From Aquimarina sp. Aq78 (GTDB lineage Bacteria; Bacteroidota; Bacteroidia; Flavobacteriales; Flavobacteriaceae), in NCBI RefSeq assembly GCF_900299525.1, contig NZ_OMKA01000001.1, positions 930,001 through 994,000 of the forward strand: a stretch of 64,000 bases of DNA. Direction: 5' to 3'. Below, in pieces: positions 7,812-16,966 of the stretch (positions within the stretch are counted from its first letter, which is position 1; every line of letters starts with the position of its first letter). The notes under the pieces were generated by a model. That model searched no databases and had not been told where the DNA came from. It worked only from the letters and a program-made list of their open reading frames with translations. The translations under genes were made by a program, and so were the position numbers.

Positions 7812-9977
7812 CTATCCCAATGGCGCTTTGGAGTTCATATGTTTAATAAAAGGTTGCTTATACAATCGTATTCCTTTTGCTGCCTTAATTGCATTTGCTA
7901 CAGCAGCTCCTGCAGGAGGTAATGTAGGTTCTCCTAGTCCTGTTGGAGCAATATCACTTTCTACAAAATGTGTTTCAACCACAGGAGTTTCATTAATACG
8001 AATTAAACGATACGTATTAAAATTCTTGTCTTGCGGCACTCCATCCTTAAATGAAAAATCACCATACATCGCGTGGCCTACACCATCAATAACTCCTCCT
8101 TCGATCTGGTTTTTAGCTCCTAGCGGGTTCACAACGATTCCGCAATCTACCACGCAAGTAACTTTTTTAACTACAGGAATATCATTCTCCAGCACTACAT
8201 CTGCTACCTCTGCAACATGGGTATTATGGCAATAATATGCACTAAACCCCTGATAAGTTCCTTCTTTTGCTTTTCCCCATCCTGATTTATCTACAGCTAC
8301 TTGTATTACTTTCTCTAATCGTTCTGGTGAATACTGGATTCTATCGTCTGTAGTTCCTTTTACTTTCTGTAGTAAATCCAATCGAAGTTGAATACGATCA
8401 ATTTCTAATAGTTCGGCCAATTCATCAAAGAAGCTTTGTTCTGCAAAAGACAAGAAATTAGTATACGGGGCTCTCCACGCTCCTGTTGTAATTTCACTAT
8501 TGTAATTAGCAACATCTACCTGATAATTTTCAATAGCTCCAGCTGGGAAAAAATTAGGAATCAACCCATACATATTCGAATTTACAGAAGCTTCCTTAAG
8601 ATGATATCCACTAATTTTACCATCTTTAATTGACGCACTGATTTTATATTTTATTGCCGGACGATATATCCCTGCAGACATATCATCTTCTCTAGAGTAT
8701 ACTACTTTGACAGGTTTTTGGGCAATTTTTGATATTTCTGCTGCTTCCAAAGCAAAATCCCCATAGAGTCGTCTTCCAAAACCACCTCCCATTCTGGTCA
8801 TTTCTACAGAGACGTCTTCTGGGTCGCGTTCTAATAAACTGGCAACCCTACGCGCTGTACCTGCTGGTGTTTGTATAGGTCCAACCAAACGAATTTTTTC
8901 TGGAGTAACATCTGCAAAGAAATTCATGGGCTCCATACAATTATGAGGTAAGAACGGAGACTCATAAGTTCTCTCGATCACCTGGTCTGCCTGAGCAAAT
9001 GCTTTTTTAACATCCCCATCGGCGCGCAGTGTATTAAACTCTTTACCATTAAGGAGGTCCTTCAATATTTTATCATGATCTTCTGTGTTTTCTAATTTTG
9101 AATCTGAAGTCCAATTCGCTTTCAATGCTTTTTTTCCTTTCATTGCTGTCCAGGTATCCTTTGCTAAGACTGCAATTTTATCTCCAAACTTAACCACATC
9201 ATGTACTCCCGAAATTGCTCTAACAGCAGTATCATCAAAATCAATCAGTTTTTTACCAAAAGCAGGAGGTCTTAATACCGAAACATATGCCATTCCGTCT
9301 TCTTTATAATCCATTCCGTAAAGAGACTTTCCGGTAATGATCTTATCCACATCTACATTAGGAATATCTTTTCCTATGATTTTAAAATCTTTAGGATCTT
9401 TTAATGTTATATTTTCTGGTACTTCAAGGGCTGCCGCTTCTTTAACGACTTCTCCATATCCAAGTTTATCGCCATTGGCATTTATAATTACTCCATTTTC
9501 CGTTTTACATTCTGAAGCATCTACTCCCCATTTGGCTGCTGCTGCATTAACTAACATCTGTCTAGCTGTAGCTCCCGTTTGGCGTAGTGGTTCCCACCCT
9601 TGTCTAAGAGATTGGCTTCCTCCAGCCACTTGTCTTGTAAAGTTTTTGGTATCCAATGCTCCTTGAGCTACATGAACATTATCCCATGACACATCAAGTT
9701 CTTCTGCAATAAGCATAGGCATAGAAGTCTTAACCCCCTGGCCTATTTCTGGATTTGGAGAGAAGATAGTTACCATTCCATTATCAGCTATCTTGATAAA
9801 AGCATTAAAATCATTAAAGTTTAATTGAGAAATATCAATAGGTATATCAACGGGTGGTGTTGCTTCAGGTTTACATGCCTGAAATAAATTAAACCCAATT
9901 AACATTCCGCCACCAGCCAATGCCGATGTTTTTATAAATGACCTTCTACCGAATGAAGGTGATGCATTATTTTTCAT
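7812..9977 (-). CDS. Molybdopterin-binding subunit of a xanthine dehydrogenase family hydroxylase (IorB-like)
   Basis: A 721-residue large subunit like isoquinoline 1-oxidoreductase beta (IorB) and related aldehyde dehydrogenases. A twin-arginine signal (FGRRSFIKTSALAGGG) starts at residue 9, so it is exported folded to the periplasm. A Cys at about residue 35 (LFQACKP) could be lipidated, though the box is imperfect. Family motifs include GQGVKTSMPMLIAEELD, MTRMGGGFGRRLYGDF and the C-terminal GLGEPTLPPAGAAVANAI, which holds the catalytic Glu. There is no FAD domain or FAD gene, as is normal for the two-subunit Ior type. The substrate cannot be told from sequence. It lies 20 bases after the 2Fe-2S subunit. 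Confidence 0.93.
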   Translation of the reverse strand: MKNNASPSFGRRSFIKTSALAGGGMLIGFNLFQACKPEATPPVDIPIDISQLNFNDFNAFIKIADNGMVTIFSPNPEIGQGVKTSMPMLIAEELDVSWDNVHVAQGALDTKNFTRQVAGGSQSLRQGWEPLRQTGATARQMLVNAAAAKWGVDASECKTENGVIINANGDKLGYGEVVKEAAALEVPENITLKDPKDFKIIGKDIPNVDVDKIITGKSLYGMDYKEDGMAYVSVLRPPAFGKKLIDFDDTAVRAISGVHDVVKFGDKIAVLAKDTWTAMKGKKALKANWTSDSKLENTEDHDKILKDLLNGKEFNTLRADGDVKKAFAQADQVIERTYESPFLPHNCMEPMNFFADVTPEKIRLVGPIQTPAGTARRVASLLERDPEDVSVEMTRMGGGFGRRLYGDFALEAAEISKIAQKPVKVVYSREDDMSAGIYRPAIKYKISASIKDGKISGYHLKEASVNSNMYGLIPNFFPAGAIENYQVDVANYNSEITTGAWRAPYTNFLSFAEQSFFDELAELLEIDRIQLRLDLLQKVKGTTDDRIQYSPERLEKVIQVAVDKSGWGKAKEGTYQGFSAYYCHNTHVAEVADVVLENDIPVVKKVTCVVDCGIVVNPLGAKNQIEGGVIDGVGHAMYGDFSFKDGVPQDKNFNTYRLIRINETPVVETHFVESDIAPTGLGEPTLPPAGAAVANAIKAAKGIRLYKQPFIKHMNSKAPLG

Positions 9978-9997
9978 ACGTTTAAAATTTAAATGGG

Positions 9998-10459
9998 TTA
10001 ACTCATTTTACTGGCAGCAACTTCTACAGCTTCTTCTATTCTGTTGTAAGATGCACACCTACATATATTACCACTCATTGCATCCCTGATCTCTGATTTA
10101 TTTGGGTTTGCATTTTGTTTTAAGAAAGCAGCGGCAGACATCATTTGTCCCGCCTGGCAATACCCACATTGTGGTACATCTACTTCTTTCCAAGCTTGTT
10201 GAACAGGATGTGAGGCATCTTCAGACAGGCCTTCGATCGTAGTAATTTCCATGTTTTCTACCATAGAAACCTGAAGTAAGCAACTTCTGGTAGCAGAGCC
10301 GTCTAGATGTATCGTACATGCACCGCATTGACCTATACCACAGCCAAATTTGGTACCTACCATATCAAGATGATCTCTTAACACCCATAAAAGAGGGGTA
10401 TCCTGGTCTGCCTCAACATTATGAGATTGACCGTTAATTTTTAAATTATAAACAGGCAT
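9998..10459 (-). CDS. 2Fe-2S subunit of the molybdenum hydroxylase (IorA-like)
   Basis: A 153-residue electron-transfer subunit with two 2Fe-2S clusters. A plant-ferredoxin-like cluster is ligated by Cys40, Cys45, Cys48 and Cys60, and the C-terminal cluster by Cys98, Cys101, Cys133 and Cys135 (CGYCQAG and CRC). All eight ligands are present. It has no signal peptide and probably hitchhikes through Tat with the large subunit, as described for related enzymes. It is the first gene of a minus-strand operon of four. The usual partner cytochrome c is not in the window, so the electron acceptor is unknown. Confidence 0.95.
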   Translation of the reverse strand: MPVYNLKINGQSHNVEADQDTPLLWVLRDHLDMVGTKFGCGIGQCGACTIHLDGSATRSCLLQVSMVENMEITTIEGLSEDASHPVQQAWKEVDVPQCGYCQAGQMMSAAAFLKQNANPNKSEIRDAMSGNICRCASYNRIEEAVEVAASKMS

Positions 10460-10739
10460 GAGTTTTAGTTTTTAAAATTCGTGTTTAACTAGTCTAAATA
10501 AAGCAAATGCATATCAATTGCTATTGAAGTTACTAAAAATTCACTTTGTTGATTCAACTTTAACAGATCATTACAAATAATTATGATTCCTGAAAATCAA
10601 TTTATATACATAATATTCGCTTCTTATTAATACGGCATATATACTATATCATTCTATATATAAAATTTAGTCTATTAAAATCCATCAATTTTCGATTTAG
10701 CATTTACTAACTGTATTTTATAACACGATATGGAGCGTC

Positions 10740-12032
10740 CTAATTAATTTTATTTTCTACACTTCTCGTTTTTCTTATTTTAAAAACTAATAAATAATAT
10801 AACAAAGCAAATACTGCTGTCCAGAAAATAACGATTACACAATGAGCCAAAATAGTAGCTTCGTATCTTGTCTGTAATCGTTTTAGCATAAAGTAAAACA
10901 AACAGCTAGTAATTATCGTATTTATAGCGTTTACAGATATCTTTTCAATCATACCATTCTGTTTTAACCGAGCCTTTCTTTTTAAAGAAATATAGATACC
11001 AGAAAGTATTAAAATCGAAATAAAAAGCCCAAAAATGAACCAAATTATTTTAGTTGTTATCCCGCCCCAATACCCGAAGTGCAAAGGATCTACAATATCA
11101 TTAATCCACATAATAGTAGTACTAGTTGCTGCGCTTTGTATATGTTCTACTTTATAATTATACGGATTGATATACACACGGTTTGCTCTTTGCCTAACTA
11201 ATGGAATATTACTATTTCCCATTAAATATATTGTTTCGGTAGAATCAATAGCAGGAGAAATATTTTTTACTTTAAGATGAGGAATAGCCTCTTCTGCAAT
11301 CTTAACTGCCTTATCATAATCTATAGTAAAGGGAAACGAACTCTTCTCCTCTTTTTGATAATTAAGAATATCTAATTTTATATGTTTAGGGTTTACCATT
11401 GGTTTCATTCCCGCAATATTTGCACGTTCAGCAAAATACCAGCTACTAATGATCACAATAAGAAAAATAAAAGGAATAGTCCATAAACCAACTAACCGAT
11501 GTAAACTTCTACTAAATTTATTTGACCCTTTTTTTATATCAAGTGTAAAAAGTTTTTTCCACCAGGATTTATAAAAATAAAGAGCAGAAATTACCGAAAC
11601 AAGTATGAGAAATCCAAAAAGTAAGACAATGTAATTTCCTATTTGAAAAGGTATAAAGAGATAATAATGTAAATCCCTTAGATAAAGTTGAGCCGTAAGA
11701 CTAGTCTCTCCCTGAATCTCTCCTGTATAAGGGTTTGCAAATACAAACGAAAGCTTATTATTCTCTTCTTTATACAACAAATCGCATAGGTAAGGTTCAT
11801 CATGTCGTATCCAATAGGTGATTTTGGCTTTTGGAAATGTCATTGCAAAATTATTTAAAATAACATTTCTTGAGACAAAAGTTGATTGTGGTGTAGCTCT
11901 ATAATTTGATTGAATTAACCAATCTAACTCATGACTAATAGTAGAGATTGTTCCAGAAAAACAAATTATAAAAAAGAGTATACCTAATTGATTACCAATC
12001 CACCTATGTATCAAAAACAACTTCTTTTTCAC
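10740..12032 (-). CDS. PepSY-associated membrane protein
   Basis: A 430-residue inner-membrane protein with the standard PepSY_TM layout: an N-terminal helix preceded by LFLIHRWIGNQLG, a periplasmic PepSY-like region, paired helices around residues 135-155 and 185-205 (FSRSLHRLVGLWTIPF), a second periplasmic region (DYDKAVKIAEEA), and further helices from about 325 and at the C terminus. Conserved membrane His residues (HRW, LHRL, DPLHFGYWGG) recall haem-binding or ferric-reductase-like membrane proteins. Relatives often accompany siderophore receptors, but none is adjacent here. The start is GTG; no ATG lies further upstream in a suitable position. Function is inferred only broadly. Confidence 0.85.
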   Translation of the reverse strand: MKKKLFLIHRWIGNQLGILFFIICFSGTISTISHELDWLIQSNYRATPQSTFVSRNVILNNFAMTFPKAKITYWIRHDEPYLCDLLYKEENNKLSFVFANPYTGEIQGETSLTAQLYLRDLHYYLFIPFQIGNYIVLLFGFLILVSVISALYFYKSWWKKLFTLDIKKGSNKFSRSLHRLVGLWTIPFIFLIVIISSWYFAERANIAGMKPMVNPKHIKLDILNYQKEEKSSFPFTIDYDKAVKIAEEAIPHLKVKNISPAIDSTETIYLMGNSNIPLVRQRANRVYINPYNYKVEHIQSAATSTTIMWINDIVDPLHFGYWGGITTKIIWFIFGLFISILILSGIYISLKRKARLKQNGMIEKISVNAINTIITSCLFYFMLKRLQTRYEATILAHCVIVIFWTAVFALLYYLLVFKIRKTRSVENKIN

Positions 12033-12398
12033 TTCTTTTAAATTCTTAAATACATACTGTATTACACGTTCTAATGCCTTTTATCGTTAAAGTAAAACAA
12101 TCATGCTCTCTACATAAAATCTTTTTGCTGAATGACTTGATTACTCCTTCAAATTGAATATCCATTTCGATATCCTGTTAAAAACTCAATATTTGCATTT
12201 CATCGGGGTGTAGATGTTATTGAGAGAAAATAACGATCGGTTTTATCCCAATACATGTAAAATATAATTTTATCTATTTGATTTTAGCAATTACCATACA
12301 TACACCAAATTGTTTCTGTTTGTTAGAATATAAAAACTTTAAACAACTTCTTTTCAAAATCCTTTTATAATTACGAAATTTGCACCAAAATTATTCCT
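12033..12398. other. Divergent intergenic region
   Basis: 366 bases between two outward-reading genes, so it should hold two promoters. No full Bacteroidota promoter pair could be found on either strand; several TTTG motifs occur but none is preceded by TAnn. No coding potential or RNA structure was recognised. Confidence 0.4.
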
Positions 12399-12956
12399 TT
12401 GACAAAGAAAAGAATTGTAATTACCGGAGCACCAGGAACAGGAAAAACCTCAGTTATCCATAAACTTGAAGAAGCAAAATTTTTCTGTTTTCATGAGATT
12501 ATACGAAGTATGACTCAAGAAGCTTTAAAAAGTGATGATTCTAAAGCTATTGTTTCTAATCCCATAATTTCTGTTTCTGATCCTTATCAATTTAACACAC
12601 AAATACTTAACGGAAGAGTCGATCAATTTAAAGATGCCATATCCCAGAAAGAAGATCTCACATTTTATGATAGAGGCATACCAGATGTTTTGGCCTATAT
12701 GAACTATTTTGACCAGTCCTATAGTGATGATTTTATAAATGCTTGTAAAAAGCATATGTATGATCAGGTGTTTCTACTACCTCCATGGGAAGATATTTAT
12801 GTATCCGACAATGAACGCTATGAGAGTTTCGAACAAGCAAAGGAAATTCATCATCATCTGTTAGAAATTTATAATCAATTAGGTTATGATTGTTTTGAAG
12901 TACCTTTCGGAACTGTACAGGAACGTTATGATTTTATCCTCAAAAACATAAAATAA
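12399..12956 (+). CDS. Small P-loop ATPase (AAA_28-like)
   Basis: A 185-residue single-domain nucleotide-binding protein with a Walker A motif GAPGTGKT at residues 10-17 starting just after the N terminus, and FYDRGIPDVLAYM at about 88-100, a conserved region in these proteins that contains an Asp suited to a Walker B-like role. The overall shape is that of a nucleoside- or small-molecule-kinase-like P-loop protein. The start codon is TTG: no ATG precedes the P-loop. The stop is one base before the TTG of recQ, so the two are translated in tandem. The substrate is unknown. Confidence 0.8.
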   Translation: MTKKRIVITGAPGTGKTSVIHKLEEAKFFCFHEIIRSMTQEALKSDDSKAIVSNPIISVSDPYQFNTQILNGRVDQFKDAISQKEDLTFYDRGIPDVLAYMNYFDQSYSDDFINACKKHMYDQVFLLPPWEDIYVSDNERYESFEQAKEIHHHLLEIYNQLGYDCFEVPFGTVQERYDFILKNIK

Positions 12957-12957
12957 T

Positions 12958-14865
12958 TTGCTAAAGTCTCCTCTTAAAATATTACAGCAGTATTGGAAAC
13001 ACGATAGCTTTAAGCCATTACAAGAAGAGATTATAGCTTCGGTATTGGAAGGAGAAGATACTTTTGCATTGCTACCTACAGGTGGAGGAAAATCAATTTG
13101 TTTTCAGGTGCCTGCTCTAATAATGGAAGGTATCTGCATTGTTATTTCGCCATTAATTGCATTAATGCAAGATCAGGTATTACATCTTCAGCAAAAAAAT
13201 ATAAAAGCAATTGCTCTGCCTAGTGGTATTAAATATTCAGAATTAGATACTTTGCTTGATAATTGTATTTATGGCAATTATAAGTTCCTTTATCTTTCGC
13301 CAGAACGTCTTCAACAAGACATTGTGCAAGAGCGATTAAAGCAAATGAATATTAATCTTATTGCAGTAGACGAGGCTCATTGTATTTCACAATGGGGAAA
13401 TGATTTTAGGCCATCTTACAAAAAAATAGAAGTACTAAGAAAAATACATCCTTCTGTACCTGTAATTGCATTAACCGCTTCTGCCACCAAAGAAGTAGTA
13501 GATGATATTGTAGTAGAACTGGATCTTTTTCAACCCAAAATATTTAAGCAATCATTTTTTAGGCCTAATCTGGGATACAGGGTAGAAAATGTAATCGATA
13601 AAAATTATAAACTCACTCAGATTTTAGATAAATACCCGGGAACATCGATCGTTTATGTACGAAATAGAAAATCTGCGGTTGAATTAAGTGATTTTCTTAA
13701 TGCAAGTGGATATTTGGCAACATATTATCATGGTGGTGTGGATGCACAAGAAAAAACTAAACGATTTAACCAATGGTTAAAAGAAGAAATTAGAGTAATG
13801 GTTGCCACAAACGCCTTTGGAATGGGAATTGATAAACCCAATGTGCGGACAGTGATTCATTATACAACCCCAGAAAGTATAGAAAGTTATTTTCAGGAAG
13901 CAGGAAGAGCGGGTCGTGACGGCAAGCAATCTTTTGCCTATCTTTTAAAAAACACAAATGATAATCAAAGATTACACAATCAATTTATAAAAGTATTACC
14001 CGATGTAGATGAAGTAAAACTAGTGTATCGAAGACTGTGTAATTATTTTCAAATATCATATGGTGAAGGTGAGCAAACTGTTCATAATTTTGAATTCAAT
14101 ACGTTTTGTAAAACTTATGAGTTAAATACGCTTATTGCCTACAATACGCTGCAATTTTTGGACCGCTGCGGTGTAATTAGGTTTACACAACGATTTACCA
14201 AAAAAAGTAGTGTTTATATTCTTACAACAGGAAATCATCTTTTAGAATTTCTAGAAAATAATATAGAATATCAACTAATTACCAAAGCTATTCTTAGAAC
14301 TTACGGCGGTATCTTTGATGAAAAGGTAACAATTAACCTGCCTTTGATTGCTTCAAAAGTAGGGAAACCCGAAGCAGAAATAGTTAATGTATTAAATAAA
14401 CTACAAGAAGCCGAATTACTGGAGTTTATATACAAAATTTCTGATGCAGAAATTATCTTCTTATTACCACGGGAAGATGACCATACAATCAATCGCATTA
14501 AACACCATCTAATAAAACAAAATACTTCAAAAATAAAGAAGGTAGAATCGATATTAAGATTTACAGGAAATAATACTGAATGTAAAAGCAGGCAACTACT
14601 TCATTATTTTGGAGAAAAAGATACTACAGATTGTGGTATCTGTAGTTTTTGTATCACTAAAAAGAGTAATTCTACTTCAGCAGATCTCTATAAAATACAA
14701 GAAGATATTATAAGGCTTTTAGAAAGAAAAAACTTATCTTCAAGAGATTTACTGACACAGTTAGCATATCCCGAAAAATTAGCATTACAAGTATTGCGGG
14801 AAATGAACGAGCACCAAATTATAAGGATCAATCACGATAACCACTATCAATTAGTACAAAAATAA
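12958..14865 (+). CDS. recQ: RecQ family ATP-dependent DNA helicase
   Basis: A 635-residue 3'-5' superfamily 2 helicase involved in recombination and repair. Walker A is TGGGKS (41-46) and motif II is DEAH (138-141), followed by the RecQ aromatic-rich loop HCISQWGNDFRPSY. Motif VI is QEAGRAGRDG. The zinc-binding subdomain is present (Cys residues in TECKSRQLLHYF and DCGICSFC), and winged-helix material precedes it in an order that differs from Escherichia coli, as in other Bacteroidota RecQ proteins. No convincing HRDC domain is seen at the C terminus. The start is TTG directly after the ATPase gene. The stop codon shares a base with the fmt ATG. Confidence 0.92.
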   Translation: MLKSPLKILQQYWKHDSFKPLQEEIIASVLEGEDTFALLPTGGGKSICFQVPALIMEGICIVISPLIALMQDQVLHLQQKNIKAIALPSGIKYSELDTLLDNCIYGNYKFLYLSPERLQQDIVQERLKQMNINLIAVDEAHCISQWGNDFRPSYKKIEVLRKIHPSVPVIALTASATKEVVDDIVVELDLFQPKIFKQSFFRPNLGYRVENVIDKNYKLTQILDKYPGTSIVYVRNRKSAVELSDFLNASGYLATYYHGGVDAQEKTKRFNQWLKEEIRVMVATNAFGMGIDKPNVRTVIHYTTPESIESYFQEAGRAGRDGKQSFAYLLKNTNDNQRLHNQFIKVLPDVDEVKLVYRRLCNYFQISYGEGEQTVHNFEFNTFCKTYELNTLIAYNTLQFLDRCGVIRFTQRFTKKSSVYILTTGNHLLEFLENNIEYQLITKAILRTYGGIFDEKVTINLPLIASKVGKPEAEIVNVLNKLQEAELLEFIYKISDAEIIFLLPREDDHTINRIKHHLIKQNTSKIKKVESILRFTGNNTECKSRQLLHYFGEKDTTDCGICSFCITKKSNSTSADLYKIQEDIIRLLERKNLSSRDLLTQLAYPEKLALQVLREMNEHQIIRINHDNHYQLVQK

Positions 14866-15812
14866 TGAGAGACTTACGAATCCTGTTTATGGGGACACCG
14901 GATTTTGCCGTTGAGACCTTAAAAACAATAATAGAAAACAAGTATACTGTAGTTGGTGTTATTACTGCACCCGATAAACCGGCGGGAAGAGGTAGAAAAC
15001 TTAAAGCATCTGCTGTTAAAGAATATGCGTTATCCAAAAATCTAAATGTTCTTCAGCCAACAAACCTAAAAGATGAGCATTTTATTGAAGAGTTAAAAGC
15101 TTTGGATGCTAATCTTAATATCGTCGTTGCATTTAGAATGCTTCCGGAAATAGTTTGGAGTATGCCCGAATATGGAACTTTTAATTTACACGCATCTCTT
15201 CTTCCTGATTATAGAGGTGCAGCACCAATTAACTGGGCTGTTATTAATGGAGAGCAAAAAACAGGAATTACTACTTTTTTTATTGATGAAAAAATAGATA
15301 CCGGTCATCTTATTTTTCAGAAAGAAGTTGAAATAAAAAATGCTGATACTGCAGGAGTACTACATGATAAATTAATGGAGAAAGGTGCTGATCTGGTATT
15401 AGAGACTATACAAGCAATAGAAAATGATTCGGTAACGGTAAGCCCGCAACCAAAAGACAGTGCTTTTAAAACAGCATATAAATTAAATCGAGAGAACACC
15501 AGAATTAATTGGGAAGAGGATATATATACTATTCATAATCTGATTAGAGGACTAAGCCCCTATCCTGCTGCCTGGTGTGAATTGTACAATAAAGGAGTGT
15601 CTGAAAAAATAAAAATATACAATGCTCAACCTATTGAAGAAGCTCATACATATGATATAGGTAAAATTATTATTGAAGATTCGACAATCAAGATTGCAGT
15701 AAAAAAAGGATACATTATATTGAAAAAACTTCAACTCCCTGGTAAAAAAGCAATGGAGTCAAAAGCATTATTGAATGGTTATGTTTTTTATAGAGATGCA
15801 AAAATGTGTTAA
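14865..15812 (+). CDS. fmt: Methionyl-tRNA formyltransferase
   Basis: A 315-residue enzyme that formylates initiator Met-tRNA using 10-formyltetrahydrofolate. The N-terminal MGTPDFAV loop and the catalytic triad (Asn107 and His109 in FNLHASLLPDYRGAAP, Asp145 in IDTGHL) are present. A C-terminal OB-like domain from about residue 205 binds the tRNA. It overlaps recQ by one base, so these genes form one transcript with the ATPase upstream. Length is normal for the family. Confidence 0.96.
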   Translation: MRDLRILFMGTPDFAVETLKTIIENKYTVVGVITAPDKPAGRGRKLKASAVKEYALSKNLNVLQPTNLKDEHFIEELKALDANLNIVVAFRMLPEIVWSMPEYGTFNLHASLLPDYRGAAPINWAVINGEQKTGITTFFIDEKIDTGHLIFQKEVEIKNADTAGVLHDKLMEKGADLVLETIQAIENDSVTVSPQPKDSAFKTAYKLNRENTRINWEEDIYTIHNLIRGLSPYPAAWCELYNKGVSEKIKIYNAQPIEEAHTYDIGKIIIEDSTIKIAVKKGYIILKKLQLPGKKAMESKALLNGYVFYRDAKMC

Positions 15813-15913
15813 CCCCTATGTAATATAGGGTTTAAAAATCTATCTAAAACAACATTGGTTATTAACAATCGCATTGAGTTATCAACAAATCCCTGTATTT
15901 ACTGGGCCAATCC

Positions 15914-15943
15914 TTGCATGAATCATAAATCCGTATAAATTTG
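15914..15943 (+). promoter_or_regulatory. Promoter of the HU gene
   Basis: TTG (15914-15916), then exactly 19 bases, then TAAATTTG (15936-15943), a full match to the Bacteroidota -33/-7 consensus. The predicted start of transcription is around 15950, giving a leader of about 50 bases before the ATG at 16000. Confidence 0.75.
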
Positions 15944-15999
15944 TAAAGCGTTTAACATAAAAGATTGGTTTAACCAACAATTAATTTAAAAACAGAATT

Positions 16000-16272
16000 A
16001 TGAACAAAACAGAATTAATCGATGCAATGGCAGCTGACGCTGGAATTACTAAAGCAGCGGCTAAAAAAGCCTTAGAATCTTTCTTAGGAAACGTTGAAGG
16101 TACTCTTAAAAAAGGAGGACGTGTTTCTTTAGTAGGGTTTGGATCTTGGTCAGTTTCTAGAAGAGCTGCAAGAGAAGGTAGAAATCCACAAACTGGTAAG
16201 ACTATTAAAATCGCTGCTAAAAACGTTGTTAAGTTTAAGGCTGGTGCTGATTTATCAAGTTCGGTAAACTAA
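16000..16272 (+). CDS. HU family DNA-binding protein
   Basis: A 90-residue nucleoid protein, the normal HU/IHF length. MNKTELIDAMAADAGITK is the dimerisation helix pair, and GFGSWSVSRRAAREGRNPQT with GKTIKI is the beta-arm that bends DNA and includes the family signature. It is monocistronic, with a consensus promoter upstream and a strong terminator downstream, and codons typical of a highly expressed gene (many GCT, AAA, GGT). It is probably the main HU. Confidence 0.97.
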   Translation: MNKTELIDAMAADAGITKAAAKKALESFLGNVEGTLKKGGRVSLVGFGSWSVSRRAAREGRNPQTGKTIKIAAKNVVKFKAGADLSSSVN

Positions 16273-16300
16273 TCAGTTCGTTTTCGATATTATTTAAAAG

Positions 16301-16324
16301 CTCCCAAATTTGGGAGTTTTTTTT
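16301..16324 (+). terminator. Intrinsic terminator of the HU gene
   Basis: A 16-base perfect palindrome (16301-16316) is followed by eight T residues; A residues before it allow use in both directions. Confidence 0.9.
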
Positions 16325-16405
16325 ATGATTTTTCGGCAAAAAACTCCTAACTACTTTGATTATTAGAAATAATTATTTAGATTTAAGATAAGTTAAATTG
16401 TTAGT

Positions 16406-16966
16406 ATGATATCACTACAACCTTCAAAAGGACATTTATTAATCGCTGAGCCGTCTATTATAGGAGATGTGTCTTTTAACCGTTCGGTGGTCCTTTTGGC
16501 TGATCATAGTGAACAAGGGTCTATTGGCTTTATAATGAACAAACCACTTGAGTATTTTCTTGCTGATCTGGTTCCAGAAATTGAAATAGAATTTAAGATT
16601 TATAATGGTGGACCAGTTGAACAAGATAACCTGTACTTTATACATAAAGTACCTGATTTAATTCCTAACAGTGTAGAAATATCTGGCGGTATTTATTGGG
16701 GAGGAGATTTCTCTATTGTCTCCCAGCTTATTGTTGAAGATAAAATCACTCCAAATGAAATCAGGTTTTTCTTAGGATATTCTGGTTGGGATTCTAAGCA
16801 ACTTAATCAAGAACTTGAAGCCAACTCATGGGTAATTGTAGAAAACAATTACAAAAAGAATATTTTCGGAAAGTCATGTGATACTTTTTGGAAAGAAAAA
16901 ATGATAGAACTAGGAGGAGAATATGTCCTTTGGTCTAATGCTCCAGAGAATCCCACATACAATTAA
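16406..16966 (+). CDS. YqgE/AlgH family protein
   Basis: A 186-residue cytoplasmic protein of the UPF0301 family. The N terminus PSKGHLLIAEPSIIGDVSF and GSIGFIMNKPL are family hallmarks, as are YNGGPVEQDNLYFIH and FFLGYSGWDSKQLNQEL. The biochemical role is unresolved; AlgH was named from alginate regulation in Pseudomonas, which need not apply here. The last four bases overlap tail to tail with the aminotransferase gene on the other strand. Confidence 0.95.
   Translation: MISLQPSKGHLLIAEPSIIGDVSFNRSVVLLADHSEQGSIGFIMNKPLEYFLADLVPEIEIEFKIYNGGPVEQDNLYFIHKVPDLIPNSVEISGGIYWGGDFSIVSQLIVEDKITPNEIRFFLGYSGWDSKQLNQELEANSWVIVENNYKKNIFGKSCDTFWKEKMIELGGEYVLWSNAPENPTYN

Noticed and set aside
7828..8235. 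Open frame of 135 codons on the plus strand inside the molybdenum hydroxylase gene
   Set aside because: Antisense shadow: composition is Thr/Ser/Pro-rich as expected from reading a conserved gene backwards, and no start signal is present.
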